This document shows, piece after piece, positions 17,512 to 26,370 of a stretch of DNA of 64,000 nucleotides. Where the stretch lies: assembly GCF_030149515.1 (NCBI RefSeq), contig NZ_JASBRI010000001.1, forward strand, positions 159,652 to 223,651, read 5' to 3'. Positions within the stretch are counted from its first letter, which is position 1, and every line of letters starts with the position of its first letter. Source of the stretch: Maricaulis sp. (GTDB lineage Bacteria; Pseudomonadota; Alphaproteobacteria; Caulobacterales; Maricaulaceae). The notes under the pieces are model-generated. The model made no database searches. It saw only the letters and a list, made by a program, of their open reading frames with translations, and had not been told where the DNA came from. A program made the position numbers and the translations under genes.

Positions 17512-17877
17512 ATGGCTAAGATTCTTCTGGCTGAAGACGACGATTCGATGCGCGACTTCCTCGCCAAGGCGCTCAAGCGTGCCGGGCATGAGGTCATGGT
17601 TTGCGCGGACGGCGAGGAGGGGCTCGATGCGATCGGCGAACAGCCGGCCCAGTTCGACCTCCTGCTGACCGACATCGTCATGCCCGGCGTCGACGGGATC
17701 GAGCTGGCGCGCCGCGCCGCCGAAATCGATCCGGCGCTCAAGATCATGTTCATCACCGGTTTTGCCGCCGTCGCCCTCAATCCCGGCTCCGGCGCACCGA
17801 CCAATGCAAAAGTGCTCTCCAAGCCCTTCCACCTGCGTGAACTGGTCGATGAAGTGGCCCGTGTGATGGCGGCCTGA
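17512..17877 (+). CDS. cpdR: Single-domain response regulator CpdR
   Basis: In Caulobacter, unphosphorylated CpdR primes the ClpXP protease and brings it to the cell pole to degrade cell-cycle proteins; the CckA-ChpT relay phosphorylates and inactivates it. 121 residues, receiver domain only: acidic pocket AEDDDSM, phosphorylated Asp54 in LLTDIVMPG, and the highly characteristic KIMFITGFAAVALNP followed by KVLSKPFHL. It ends in VMAA, like Caulobacter CpdR whose terminal alanines make it a ClpXP substrate. ATG at 17512 is preferred to the GTG four codons upstream. A strong terminator follows. Confidence 0.94.
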   Translation: MAKILLAEDDDSMRDFLAKALKRAGHEVMVCADGEEGLDAIGEQPAQFDLLLTDIVMPGVDGIELARRAAEIDPALKIMFITGFAAVALNPGSGAPTNAKVLSKPFHLRELVDEVARVMAA

Positions 17878-17905
17878 GGCCAGGGCTTCACCACCGGACA
17901 AGATC

Positions 17906-17936
17906 AAGGCGCCGCCCGCCGGGACGGCGCCTTTTT
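17906..17936 (+). terminator. Intrinsic terminator of cpdR
   Basis: AAGGCGCCG (17906-17914) pairs perfectly with CGGCGCCTT (17925-17933), loop of 10 with an inner CCC/GGG pair, then a run of T to 17936. It lies 29 bases after the cpdR stop. Confidence 0.92.
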
Positions 17937-17955
17937 CGTGCCCGGCCGACGCGCA

Positions 17956-17988
17956 AAGAGAAAGGGCCCGCCGGAAACCGGCGGGCCC
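17956..17988 (-). terminator. Intrinsic terminator of the TonB-dependent receptor gene
   Basis: GGGCCCGCCGG (17964-17974) and CCGGCGGGCCC (17978-17988) form an 11-bp stem with a 3-base loop; on the minus strand it is followed by TTTCTCTTTG. It lies 30 bases past the receptor stop. Confidence 0.88.
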
Positions 17989-18018
17989 AATCCGAAAACC
18001 GTCCGGGACGGTCGGGTC

Positions 18019-21000
18019 CTAGTACACCGCGCGGATGCGGAAGGTGTAGCTGCGACCGAACCGTTCGGCGAAGCCGAAGTGGCCGAGCGCCTGCTCGACA
18101 TAGTCCGGACGGCGGTCGAACACGTTGTTGATGCTCAGCTGGAGAACCGTGTCACGCGGAGCACCCGGGAACATTTCCGGGAGGATGTGCGAGACAGAGA
18201 GGTTGTGGATGAAACGGGCATCCGTCGAGGTCACCTGATCGGAGGCCGTTTCGGTGCCGGCGTCTTCCGCGGCGATGGCGTAGAAGGTGTCTTCGCCAGC
18301 CGGGTCGACAAGGGCTTCATCCTGCCAGTTGATCCGCCAGAACACACGGGTGTTGTCCTTGGTCCAGGCGAAGTCGAACGTGCCGGCGAACTCCGGATCG
18401 CTGAAGCCGCCGATCGTGTCCGGCTGGTCGGCACCGGCCAGGCTCGTGCCACGCTCGAGGCGCTGGTTGATCCGGGCCGTGATCTCCATGTTGCCGAGAT
18501 CGCGCTCACCATAGCTCTCCTTGAAGCGGCCGAAGAGGTCCGCCACATCGAAGTTATAGTTCACCAGCAGGTCGAGACCTTCATAGACCAGGGAGTCGAA
18601 GTTGCCCTGACCGGTCTGGAAGTCGACGATCTGGCCGGAGGCATCACGCTCGAACTGCTGACATGCATTCGCGTTCGGGAAGTCCGGCGAGTCGTAGCAG
18701 GCCTGCAGCAGGTTGGTCAGCGAGATCGCGCCGATGGCGTCCACCAGTTCGATATTGGTGTAGTCCATCGAGATCAGGAGGTTCTCGACCCACTGATCCG
18801 GCTCGAAGGTGAAGCCGAAGGCATAGGCTTCCGAAGTCTCGTTGCGGAGGTTCGGATTACCACCCGTACGGCCCACCGCCGTCGCGTTCACGACGTTCGA
18901 GGTGAAGGAGCTCGGATCGTAGCCCGGAATATCCGTGGCGCAGTTGGCCTGACGGACAGACGGGTTGTCGCCTTCGCCGGAGAAGCGGAAGTCACACGGG
19001 TCGCTCGCGAACGAGAAGGACTGCGTGATCGGCGTGAACAGTTCCACCAGGGACGGCGCACGGAGCGATTCCGTGTAGTTGCCGCGGAAGGTCAGGGCCG
19101 GGATCGGGGCGACACGGCCGCCGACAGTCCAGGTCTCGCCTTCGCCCGCCTGCGAGTTGTCGATGTTGCGGTAGGCCGCAGACAGTTCGGCAAAGCTCAG
19201 GAAGGGCAGGTTCATATCGTCGCTGATGAGCGGGATGAGAACCTCACCGTAGTATTCGCTGGTGGTGTAGCGGCCACCGGTCGCCGGGATCGGCGAGGAC
19301 CGGCCGAGCGCCACTTCCGACGCCGCATCGACCAGGAAGCTCGCACGCTCTTCGCGGGCTTCGTAACCCACGTTGAACGAGAAGCCGCCAGCCGGCAGCT
19401 GGAACAGCTCGCCGCCGAAGTTGGCCGTGTAGATGGTCTGCTCGATGTCGGAGATACCGTAGGCCAGGCCGGTCACCCAGTCGCGGGCAGCCGGATTGGC
19501 ACGGCCTTCGCCGAAGATGTCGAGCGGGATACAGCCATTGACGAAGATCAGGTCGGCGTCGGTGACACCCGAACCCGACGGCGGCTCGTTGGCACCGTCC
19601 AGCGTACCGGCAGCCGCTTCATAGGCCGCGCGGCAGATCACGTCGCCTTCGTTGACCGTATCCGTACCGGAGATGGCCAGCAGGGTGGCCTGGTCCACGG
19701 CGGCCAGATCGGCGGCCGTCAGGCGCATGGCGTCGATGGCGTTGATGAAACGGCCGTCGATGATCATCTCGCGGCGGGATTCGGCGTCACTTTCACCGTG
19801 AACGACCGAGAAGTCCCAGTAGAACGGAACGCCGCCCACGTTGAAATCACCGTCGAGACCGGCCGTGGCGCGCCACAGGTGCACCTCGTTCGAGTTCATC
19901 GAGTCGATGATGTCGTTGTTGAAGCGGTGCAGATAGAAGTCCGACACACCGAGACCTGCCAGCGTGCTCCGGGCCTGCGCGGTGAGCAGCGGGTTGTCGG
20001 CCTGGATGTTCAGGGCCGCAGACGTGCCGCCGAAGGCGAAGGTCTGGAAACCGCCCTGGTTGGTCAGTTCGTCGGCCGAGGTGTTGGCGAACTGGAAGTC
20101 ACCCGAGAAGCGCACATTGTCGGAGATATCGTAGTGCGTCATGCCCTGGACGACGAAGCGCTCGAGCGGGGACTGCAGCTGGTTGACTTCGTCGAAGAAG
20201 TCGGGGCCGTCGCCGCCATAGGCGAAGAACACCGAACCGGCGATATGCGTGCCCGGCGTATAGTCGACCAGTTCACCCGACGGGCTGAACTGGTAGAAAT
20301 CGCCACCGAAGGACCCCAGGCCGATCGACGGGATATTCAACGGCGTCGGGCTGATCATGCCGCCATTGGTGAAAATGTTCAGACGCTGGTCGCGCGCAAT
20401 GTAGAGATTGGAACCGACCTGCAGGATGTTCGGGTCGTTGACCGTCAGCCAGGGACGCTGGGCGCCGACCAGGGAATCCTGGGTGAAGAACTCCATCGAC
20501 AGCGCGACGTTACCGCGGCCGTTGTCGAAGTTCGAACCGGCCACCAGGGTGAACTGGCTGTGCTCGCCGTCGCCCTCGTCGGTGACGCCGTACTGGCCGC
20601 CGATCTCGAAGCCTTCATAGTCGTCGCGCGTGATCACGTTGATGGTGCCGGCAATGGCGTCGGAACCGTAGATCGGCGCACCACCCACCGAGATCGTCTC
20701 GACACGGTCGACCAGGGCCAGCGGGATCACGTTGAAGTCGACCTGCAGACCGCCGGTTTCACCGAAGATGACCGGCGTGTTGGACGACACGAAGCGGCGG
20801 CCGTTGAGAACGGTCAGCGTACGCTGCGAACCCAGGCCAAGGAAGTCGACGAAGCTCTGGCCCACCGAGAAGGTGTTCTGGGTGCCTTGCGGCGTGGCGT
20901 CCGGATTGCCGAAGGTCGGCACTTCGTTCAGCGCGTCGGCCAGGTTGGTGAAAGCACGGTCTTCGAGGACCTGCGCATCGACCGAAATCGCCGGATAGAC

Positions 21001-21201
21001 GGTGTCGATACCCGCACGCGCAATGCGCGAACCGGTGACGACGATGCGGTCTTCGGTTTGCGACGAAGAGGATTCCCCTTCGGACTCCGGCACTTCATCG
21101 GCGTCTTGCGCGTAGGCCGGCGCCATGGCCAGGCCGGTCGCAGCAAAGCCAGCAAGAATTGTGGAGCGCAGCAAGCGCCCCCGATCCGTAATGTTGCTCA
21201 C
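18019..21201 (-). CDS. Large TonB-dependent outer membrane receptor
   Basis: 1060 residues. Signal peptide ending APAYAQ, an acidic/Ser-rich linker, a TonB-box-like EDRIVVTGSRIARAG followed by the plug (residues ~55-190, with VLNGRRFVSSNTP and VETISVGGAPIYGSDAIAG), then a 22-strand barrel rich in Asn/Asp/Tyr/Phe; the chain ends in YTFRIRAVY, a barrel-terminal aromatic. The size and the GSRIxRxG plug start match the expanded receptor family of Caulobacterales and sphingomonads that import oligosaccharides or other organics. Substrate unknown; no transporter or enzyme genes adjoin it. The GTG start at 21201 is supported by AAAGGGG eight bases upstream. Two extra cysteine pairs in extracellular regions (e.g. 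CRAAYEAAAG, CYDSPDFPNANAC) suggest disulfide-braced loops. Confidence 0.94.
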   Translation of the reverse strand: MSNITDRGRLLRSTILAGFAATGLAMAPAYAQDADEVPESEGESSSSQTEDRIVVTGSRIARAGIDTVYPAISVDAQVLEDRAFTNLADALNEVPTFGNPDATPQGTQNTFSVGQSFVDFLGLGSQRTLTVLNGRRFVSSNTPVIFGETGGLQVDFNVIPLALVDRVETISVGGAPIYGSDAIAGTINVITRDDYEGFEIGGQYGVTDEGDGEHSQFTLVAGSNFDNGRGNVALSMEFFTQDSLVGAQRPWLTVNDPNILQVGSNLYIARDQRLNIFTNGGMISPTPLNIPSIGLGSFGGDFYQFSPSGELVDYTPGTHIAGSVFFAYGGDGPDFFDEVNQLQSPLERFVVQGMTHYDISDNVRFSGDFQFANTSADELTNQGGFQTFAFGGTSAALNIQADNPLLTAQARSTLAGLGVSDFYLHRFNNDIIDSMNSNEVHLWRATAGLDGDFNVGGVPFYWDFSVVHGESDAESRREMIIDGRFINAIDAMRLTAADLAAVDQATLLAISGTDTVNEGDVICRAAYEAAAGTLDGANEPPSGSGVTDADLIFVNGCIPLDIFGEGRANPAARDWVTGLAYGISDIEQTIYTANFGGELFQLPAGGFSFNVGYEAREERASFLVDAASEVALGRSSPIPATGGRYTTSEYYGEVLIPLISDDMNLPFLSFAELSAAYRNIDNSQAGEGETWTVGGRVAPIPALTFRGNYTESLRAPSLVELFTPITQSFSFASDPCDFRFSGEGDNPSVRQANCATDIPGYDPSSFTSNVVNATAVGRTGGNPNLRNETSEAYAFGFTFEPDQWVENLLISMDYTNIELVDAIGAISLTNLLQACYDSPDFPNANACQQFERDASGQIVDFQTGQGNFDSLVYEGLDLLVNYNFDVADLFGRFKESYGERDLGNMEITARINQRLERGTSLAGADQPDTIGGFSDPEFAGTFDFAWTKDNTRVFWRINWQDEALVDPAGEDTFYAIAAEDAGTETASDQVTSTDARFIHNLSVSHILPEMFPGAPRDTVLQLSINNVFDRRPDYVEQALGHFGFAERFGRSYTFRIRAVY

Positions 21202-21500
21202 GATTGTACCCCTTTGTTTTCAAACTACGCGCCCGCCCAATTGTCCGGACTCTGGTACGCGCCTGGTCGGGAGACCCCTACCTGCGCCGCACTATGTCCA
21301 AACTCGTTTTGGCTTGAAAGCGCCGGACACGTTTTCTCCGCATTTCGGCCGCAATTGTTGCAAAAAAGTCATATCGCATTCACAGCGCCAGCATGAATTT
21401 GCCCGCGGCCCGTCCGGCCTGCACCGATCCTGCCCCGGAACCGGCTCCGGAGCGGCGTTGCGCCAACTGCGATCCCCCGCCGTTCGTGCACATTGCCGCC
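21202..21500. other. Upstream region of the TonB receptor, no gene seen
   Basis: Together with the tRNA promoter this makes a 349-base gene-free stretch. It holds the receptor's ribosome site and presumably its promoter and operators; several A/T tracts occur around 21355-21375 but I could not single out a convincing promoter or operator. Confidence 0.5.
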
Positions 21501-21529
21501 TTGCACTTCGCGCGGGCCGGCGCTAGAAA
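21501..21529 (+). promoter_or_regulatory. Promoter of tRNA-Val
   Basis: TTGCAC (21501-21506), 17 bases, TAGAAA (21524-21529) inside GCTAGAAAC, which fits the Caulobacter housekeeping -10 pattern GCTANAWC. The tRNA begins 22 bases later. Confidence 0.72.
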
Positions 21530-21550
21530 CCCGGCTCCCAAGCGACGGAT

Positions 21551-21625
21551 GGGCGATTAGCTCAGCGGGAGAGCACTTCGTTGACATCGAAGGGGTCACT
21601 GGTTCAATCCCAGTATCGCCCACCA
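21551..21625 (+). tRNA. tRNA-Val (anticodon GAC)
   Basis: 75 bases. Acceptor stem GGGCGAT/ATCGCCC, D-arm GCTCAGCGGGAGAGC, anticodon stem CTTCG/CGAAG with loop TTGACAT giving anticodon GAC (reads GTC and GTT), T-arm CACTGGTTCAATCCCAGT, and an encoded CCA end at 21623-21625. It stands alone, with its own promoter and a terminator about 85 bases downstream. No integrase gene or duplicated tRNA end was seen nearby. Confidence 0.97.
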
Positions 21626-21710
21626 TCCACTTCAGCCCGCCTTTCTCCGGCGCGAACCGGACAGCAGCCGGGGCGGCGCGCACCGCTTGCACCTGTTCCA
21701 CAAGATGGCG

Positions 21711-21745
21711 AAACGGCCGGCACCTTGTGGTACCGGCCGTTTCTC
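21711..21745 (+). terminator. Terminator downstream of tRNA-Val
   Basis: AAACGGCCGG (21711-21720) pairs perfectly with CCGGCCGTTT (21733-21742), loop of 12, followed by CTC after the TTT. Good stem, short T tract. Confidence 0.72.
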
Positions 21746-21828
21746 ACTGGCGCCACTACAGCAGGACCAGCGGGGGTGACGCACGGGAAATGGGTGAGGA
21801 CCCGTGCGCCGGGTTCGCATTTCTGCCG

Positions 21829-22173
21829 TCAGGACACGGGTTCGAGCCGGTTCGGTGTCTCTTCTGCACCATCGGCCTCCGGCGACAGGTCCGCCGTGTC
21901 TGCCAGGGCCTCGTGGCCTTCCAGGGCGGCCTGGAATCCCGCGTGATTCAGGCGCTCGATTTCGCGCCTGGGATGGCCGGGCGGAAAAGGCGGTGGCGGC
22001 ACTTGCCCGATCGGCGCTTCCCCCGCCCGGGGCGTCCGGTAGCCACCCGCGGGCGGCACGCCGGGCTCGAAGGAAGCCGAGGAAATGACGGTCAGCGAAT
22101 CCGGCCGGTTGGCCAGCTCCCTGGCGCGGCGGCGGCGCCGGTTTCCCGGCCAAATCCAGTCCAGCCAATGCAT
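21829..22173 (-). CDS. Small hypothetical protein
   Basis: 114 residues, not recognised. Starts MHWLDWIWPGNRRRRRAREL, a Trp-rich then strongly basic N-terminus, followed by a Pro-rich middle (GQVPPPPFPPGHPRREIERL) and an acidic tail. No signal peptide or membrane segment. ATG at 22173 has GGGAG nine bases upstream. It lies 93 bases before the histidine kinase start region on the same strand as the kinase. The gene may be real but conservation is untested. Confidence 0.45.
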   Translation of the reverse strand: MHWLDWIWPGNRRRRRARELANRPDSLTVISSASFEPGVPPAGGYRTPRAGEAPIGQVPPPPFPPGHPRREIERLNHAGFQAALEGHEALADTADLSPEADGAEETPNRLEPVS

Positions 22174-22266
22174 TCCAGCTCTCCCGGTTGCACGTCTGCT
22201 TTCCCGGATGGATTCACCATATCCGCCGCACAACCGGAATACGGCAATCGTCGTATTTTTGAAGCG

Positions 22267-23640
22267 TCAGCGGGCCGGCGCTTCCTGGACGCAGACCATG
22301 GCCGCCACACCGGCATTCGGGCGCGAGCGAATCTCCAGGCTGGCCTCGATCAGCTGAGTCATGCGGAACGCCAGGTCCAGCCCGTAGCCCGAGCGGGCCT
22401 GCGGGCCCGACAGGCGGTGATCGAAGAAGTCTGCGCTCGACAAATCCACGGGCATTTCGGCCAATCCGCGTCCATTGTCCAGAACCCCGATACAAACGCG
22501 CCCCTGCCGCTTTCGCGCGCCCAGGAGAATCCGGCTGGCACCGGAGTGCCGCACCGCATTGATCAGGAGGTTCAGCAGGATGCGGTCGATCATGGCCGGA
22601 TTGGTCTGCACCCGCAGCGAGGACGGCCGCACACGCAGATCTATGCCGTCCAGGTCCACCAGGTCGGCCACCTGGGAGGCGGCGTGGTCGAGGAGCTCTT
22701 GTACCGGTACCACCTCGCGCACCTGCCAGCCTGGCAGGTTCCGCTCCGCCCGGGAAAGCTCCAGGACCGAGGTCAAAATATGCGACACGGTACGCGTCAA
22801 ATCCCGCTGGCGATGCGCCAGCTCGCGGGCCAGCGACAAGTCCTCGCGTTGCAGTGCCATGCGCATGGCCGCCGCGTTGGCGTCCAGGGCAAACAATGGC
22901 TGACGTGCATCATGGCCGGTCGAGGTGAGCAACAGAGACAGGACGGAATTCACGCGCTCCGCCTTCTCCCGGGCCTGTTTCAGAACCAGGTTCAGAAAGT
23001 GATTGCGCCGCCCTGCCCGGCCCAGCATGCCCACGCTGAGAAACAGGATGAACAAGGTGATCAGCATGCTCACCCCGCCCACAAGATAGGGGCGCAGGTC
23101 CGGCGGATGGAACCAGGCCAGCAACCACCCATACCAGGCCATCAGCGCCAACCCGAAAAGCAGGCTGTGGCGGGGAAAGCCGAAATTGACGATACCCACG
23201 AGCCCCAGCGTCAGGGTGATCCAGAACGACGTCGCCAGAAAACGGTCGACCAGGCCGTCCAGCGTGCCCTCGAGGCTGAGATAGGTGGTCGATACGGCTG
23301 CGATTTCCAGAAAATAGAGCAGCATCCAGGCTGTCAGAAGCCGGGTTCCCGCCGCCGATTCCGGACGATTGAGCCGGGTCAGCCAGTAGACTGCAGCGGA
23401 AATGCCGACAATCGCGAAGATGACGCGGCCGGCAATCAGATAGATGGCCGCCGGGAAGGCGTCGATGATCTGCAGCTCGTGGCTGATCGATACCAGCCAG
23501 ATCAGTGCCGTCGCCGACGCGACAAATGCCGCCAGCTTTAGCGACTGGGACCGGGTGGCGGCCTGATAGTCCTTCTCCAGGGCCGCATCATCGAACATGC
23601 CGGTGAACAGCCGGAGTTTCGGAAGCTCGATCTGACTCAT
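22267..23640 (-). CDS. Membrane-bound sensor histidine kinase
   Basis: 457 residues. About six hydrophobic segments (~35-205) form a membrane sensor with little periplasmic loop. A helical linker leads to the phosphorylated His in GHDARQPLFALDANA (His243), the HDxRQPL version of the H-box found in kinases that pair with NarL/FixJ-type regulators. The ATPase part shows NLLINAVRHSGA (N box), GVLDNGRGLAEM (G1) and SGYGLDLAF (G2). ATG at 23640 follows GGGGAG. It is divergent from the LuxR-type regulator at 23720, its probable partner; signal unknown. Confidence 0.9.
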   Translation of the reverse strand: MSQIELPKLRLFTGMFDDAALEKDYQAATRSQSLKLAAFVASATALIWLVSISHELQIIDAFPAAIYLIAGRVIFAIVGISAAVYWLTRLNRPESAAGTRLLTAWMLLYFLEIAAVSTTYLSLEGTLDGLVDRFLATSFWITLTLGLVGIVNFGFPRHSLLFGLALMAWYGWLLAWFHPPDLRPYLVGGVSMLITLFILFLSVGMLGRAGRRNHFLNLVLKQAREKAERVNSVLSLLLTSTGHDARQPLFALDANAAAMRMALQREDLSLARELAHRQRDLTRTVSHILTSVLELSRAERNLPGWQVREVVPVQELLDHAASQVADLVDLDGIDLRVRPSSLRVQTNPAMIDRILLNLLINAVRHSGASRILLGARKRQGRVCIGVLDNGRGLAEMPVDLSSADFFDHRLSGPQARSGYGLDLAFRMTQLIEASLEIRSRPNAGVAAMVCVQEAPAR

Positions 23641-23719
23641 TTCGCTGGCGCTCCCCGCCCAGTCGCGGCAGTCTTTGTGTTTATATCGCCGCAACCGCGA
23701 AACAATCACAGTTTGCAGA

Positions 23720-24358
23720 ATGATCAAGTCCAACGTAAAAGCCGGGCCAGTCGCCCTGATCATCGATGACCACCGGATTGTCGCCGACGGCATCGCCCAG
23801 ATGCTGACAAGTCATGCGCTGGCACAGGACGTCAGGATTCTGACAGGGCTGGCGCCACTGCTGGCGGAAACGCGGTTCGACGATCTCGGCTTTGCCATTA
23901 TCGATTTCGGCCTGGCCGGAAAAACCGGTTTGGAGGCGGTGGAGCATCTGCACGCCCACGCCCCCGGCCTGCCGTGCATCCTGATGACCGGATCGACCCT
24001 GTCGCGGGCCGAACGCGCGGATATGCAGCGGCACACCGGCTTCCTCTATCACAAGCAGGACCCCGTCGAGCGGCTGGTCGACCTGGTCTCGGCCCTGCCC
24101 GGTCATCAGCCACAGGCCGGGCCGCCGGATGTTGCCAAAGAGGTTTCGCCGGGCCTGATGGCTTTGCACCGGCTGACCTCGCGGGAGCGGGAAATCCTGC
24201 GCAGCCTGGGCCGCGGACAGCCGGTCGAGGTCATTGCCGGGGAGTTGTGTATATCGCCGGCCACCGTCCGCAAGCACCGCGAGAACATGATGAGCAAGCT
24301 GGCCGTGCGGTCCAGTGCTCGCCTCGTCCGAATCGCCATGCAAGCCGGGCTCGCCTGA
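23720..24358 (+). CDS. NarL/FixJ-type response regulator
   Basis: 212 residues. Receiver domain with acidic pair IIDDHRIVADG and phospho-Asp in FAIIDFGLAGKTG; the switch Thr is in ILMTGSTLS and the conserved Lys in LYHKQDP. The C-terminal LuxR HTH shows LTSREREILRSLGRG and ISPATVRKHRENMMSKL. ATG at 23720 is followed by MIKSNVKAGPVALII; there is almost no ribosome site and TTTATATC lies about 27 bases upstream, so a very short leader is possible. Divergent partner of the kinase at 22267. Confidence 0.9.
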   Translation: MIKSNVKAGPVALIIDDHRIVADGIAQMLTSHALAQDVRILTGLAPLLAETRFDDLGFAIIDFGLAGKTGLEAVEHLHAHAPGLPCILMTGSTLSRAERADMQRHTGFLYHKQDPVERLVDLVSALPGHQPQAGPPDVAKEVSPGLMALHRLTSREREILRSLGRGQPVEVIAGELCISPATVRKHRENMMSKLAVRSSARLVRIAMQAGLA

Positions 24359-24428
24359 TCTACCTGCGGCCGCATCTTTATCCCGGCCGGGCCAGCGCCT
24401 ATGTCATCGGCACAGTTGGAGGCATGAC

Positions 24429-25511
24429 ATGGACCCGAAGCTGCGCGAGGCGCTGAACACTGTCACGGAACGCCAGTCCGGACGTCCGATCGTCGATGCA
24501 GGGCGGGTCGACTCGGCCCTGGTGAGCGGCTCTACGGCCACCGTCATCCTGTTTCCGCCTGTTGCGGGCGCGCCGGATCTGGACCGGTTGCGGCCCGGCA
24601 TCGAAGCGGCGCTGATGGCACTGGACGGTATCGAGCGGGTCCGCGTGGTAATGACCGCCCATCGCGAGGGCCCGTCGGGAAAACCGAAGGCCCGGCCGGC
24701 GCCCGCCGCCAAGCCGGCTGCCAGACCCGCCAAACGCATTATCGCTGTCGCCTCGGGCAAGGGCGGCGTCGGCAAGTCCACAATCGCCGCCAATCTCGCC
24801 GTCGCCCTGGCGCGCGACGGGCTGAAGGTCGGCCTCCTGGATGCCGATGTCTATGGCCCTTCCGCGCCGCGCCTGTTCGGGCTGACCGGTGTCCCCGGCC
24901 TGCGCAAGTCGGATGCCGGCGTGGAACCTGTCGAGGCGCACGGCGTGAAGATCATCTCCATGGGCTTCGTGGTGAAGCCCGGCTCGGCCGTGGTGTGGCG
25001 CGGTCCGATGGTCCAGGGTGCGATCCGGCAGTTCATGACCGACACGAATTGGGGCAATGCCGATGTGCTCATCCTGGACATGCCGCCGGGGACGGGCGAT
25101 GCCCAGCTGGCCATCGCCCAGGACCTTCCCGTGGATGGCGCCGTGATCGTCTCCACACCCCAGGATCTCGCCCTCGACGATGCCCGAAAGGCGATGCACC
25201 TGTTCGAACAGACCCATGTGCCGATCCTGGGCATGATCGAGAACATGTCCGTCTTCATCTGTCCGCATTGCGGCGAGAGCAGCCATATCTTCGGATCCGG
25301 CGGCGTGAAGGCCGAGGCCGAAACGCTGGGCCTGGCCTATCTGGGCGACATTCCCCTGCACCCCGACCTGCGCACGCGTTCGGATGCCGGCGAACCCATC
25401 GCGCTGGAGGACGGACCGGTCGGCAAGGCCTTCCGCAGGGCGGCCCGCGCCGCGCTGGAAGCCGCGGACACCGCGTCCAGGCCGGCCCCGGCCATCGTCT
25501 TCGAGGATTGA
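24429..25511 (+). CDS. mrp: Mrp/ApbC family iron-sulfur carrier ATPase
   Basis: Carries and transfers Fe-S clusters to apo-proteins. 360 residues: an N-terminal DUF59/MIP18-like domain (~1-80), an Ala/Pro/Lys-rich linker, then a P-loop ATPase with deviant Walker A ASGKGGVGKSTIAANLA, DADVYGPSAPRL, LDMPPGTGD, and the cluster-binding CPHC. Complete and of normal length. ATG at 24429 follows GGCATGAC with a weak ribosome site. Confidence 0.95.
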   Translation: MDPKLREALNTVTERQSGRPIVDAGRVDSALVSGSTATVILFPPVAGAPDLDRLRPGIEAALMALDGIERVRVVMTAHREGPSGKPKARPAPAAKPAARPAKRIIAVASGKGGVGKSTIAANLAVALARDGLKVGLLDADVYGPSAPRLFGLTGVPGLRKSDAGVEPVEAHGVKIISMGFVVKPGSAVVWRGPMVQGAIRQFMTDTNWGNADVLILDMPPGTGDAQLAIAQDLPVDGAVIVSTPQDLALDDARKAMHLFEQTHVPILGMIENMSVFICPHCGESSHIFGSGGVKAEAETLGLAYLGDIPLHPDLRTRSDAGEPIALEDGPVGKAFRRAARAALEAADTASRPAPAIVFED

Positions 25512-25611
25512 AGCCCTATCGGCATGGGCGGGAACCGGTTTTGCCGTTCGGAAATGCGGCCGCTCGACAACCTTGAACGATTTCTTCGACTTTGGTTCCG
25601 ATGAATTGGTT

Positions 25612-26370
25612 CTAGGGAATATCCAGCGGGGTGGGCCGGATGCCACCGGGCGCGGAAATACCGAACACATCCCGCATCACGTCTTCGCCCAAGGCATCGG
25701 CTGGTGCGCCGTCGGCCGCAATCGCGCCAGTTCTGAGCACCACGACCCGGTCGGCATAGCGGGCCGCCAGGTCCAGCGCATGCACCGCCACCACGACATG
25801 CGCGCCGCGCGCCGCCGCCGATCTCAGAATTTCCATCACGCCGAGCTGATGGCGGATATCCAGGGCCGCCGTCGGCTCGTCCAGGACCAGAACGGGCGTT
25901 TCCCCAGCCAGCACACGCGCCAGCAGGACCCGCGCCCGCTCACCCGAGGACAGGGTGTCGAACCGCCGCTCGGCGAGTCCGGTCACGCCGGTCTGGTCCA
26001 TGGCGCGCGCGATCGCCGCCTCGTCTGTCCCGCTCAGCCGCCGCAGCGGCTTCAGCCACGGAGCCCGGCCCAGCGCGACAATCGTCCGCACCGTCACCGG
26101 CCAGGCCGACCGCCCGTCCGGCGCGAGATAACCGATAGTGCGGGCCCGGTCGCGATCCGGCATGCCCGCAAGCGCACGGCCGTTCACGAAGACCCGGCCG
26201 GAGGTCGGCGCCAGCAGGCCCGCAGCCAGTTTGAGCAGGGTGGACTTTCCGGCCCCGTTGGGGCCGACCAGCGCGGTCACCCCCGGTGTCTCCAGGCAGA
26301 GATCCAGCCCGTCGATGACGAGCCGGCTGCCATATCCGAAACGGGCATTCCGGAATTGCGGACCGCTCAT
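25612..26370 (-). CDS. btuD: Cobalamin ABC importer, ATP-binding protein
   Basis: 252 residues. Walker A GPNGAGKST, Q-loop region IGYLAPDGRSAWPVT, signature LSSGERARVLLARVLA, Walker B VLVLDEP, switch VAVHALD. Typical of FecE/BtuD importer ATPases, with TVRTIVALGR after the Q-loop. It overlaps the permease stop as ATGA at 26367-26370. Assigned to vitamin B12 because the operon starts with a cobalamin riboswitch and a BtuB-like receptor. Stop lies in CTAG; about 100 bases to mrp are empty. Confidence 0.92.
   Translation of the reverse strand: MSGPQFRNARFGYGSRLVIDGLDLCLETPGVTALVGPNGAGKSTLLKLAAGLLAPTSGRVFVNGRALAGMPDRDRARTIGYLAPDGRSAWPVTVRTIVALGRAPWLKPLRRLSGTDEAAIARAMDQTGVTGLAERRFDTLSSGERARVLLARVLAGETPVLVLDEPTAALDIRHQLGVMEILRSAAARGAHVVVAVHALDLAARYADRVVVLRTGAIAADGAPADALGEDVMRDVFGISAPGGIRPTPLDIP

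Noticed and set aside
17938..21396. A very long open frame on the plus strand across the TonB receptor
   Set aside because: It is antisense to a receptor with clear plug and barrel motifs; the GC-rich codon bias leaves the opposite frame free of stops. Its translation is Arg/Asp/Val-rich and has no domain pattern.
21551..21625. tRNA-Val as an integration site
   Set aside because: No repeat of the tRNA 3' end, integrase or change in base composition was seen on either side.
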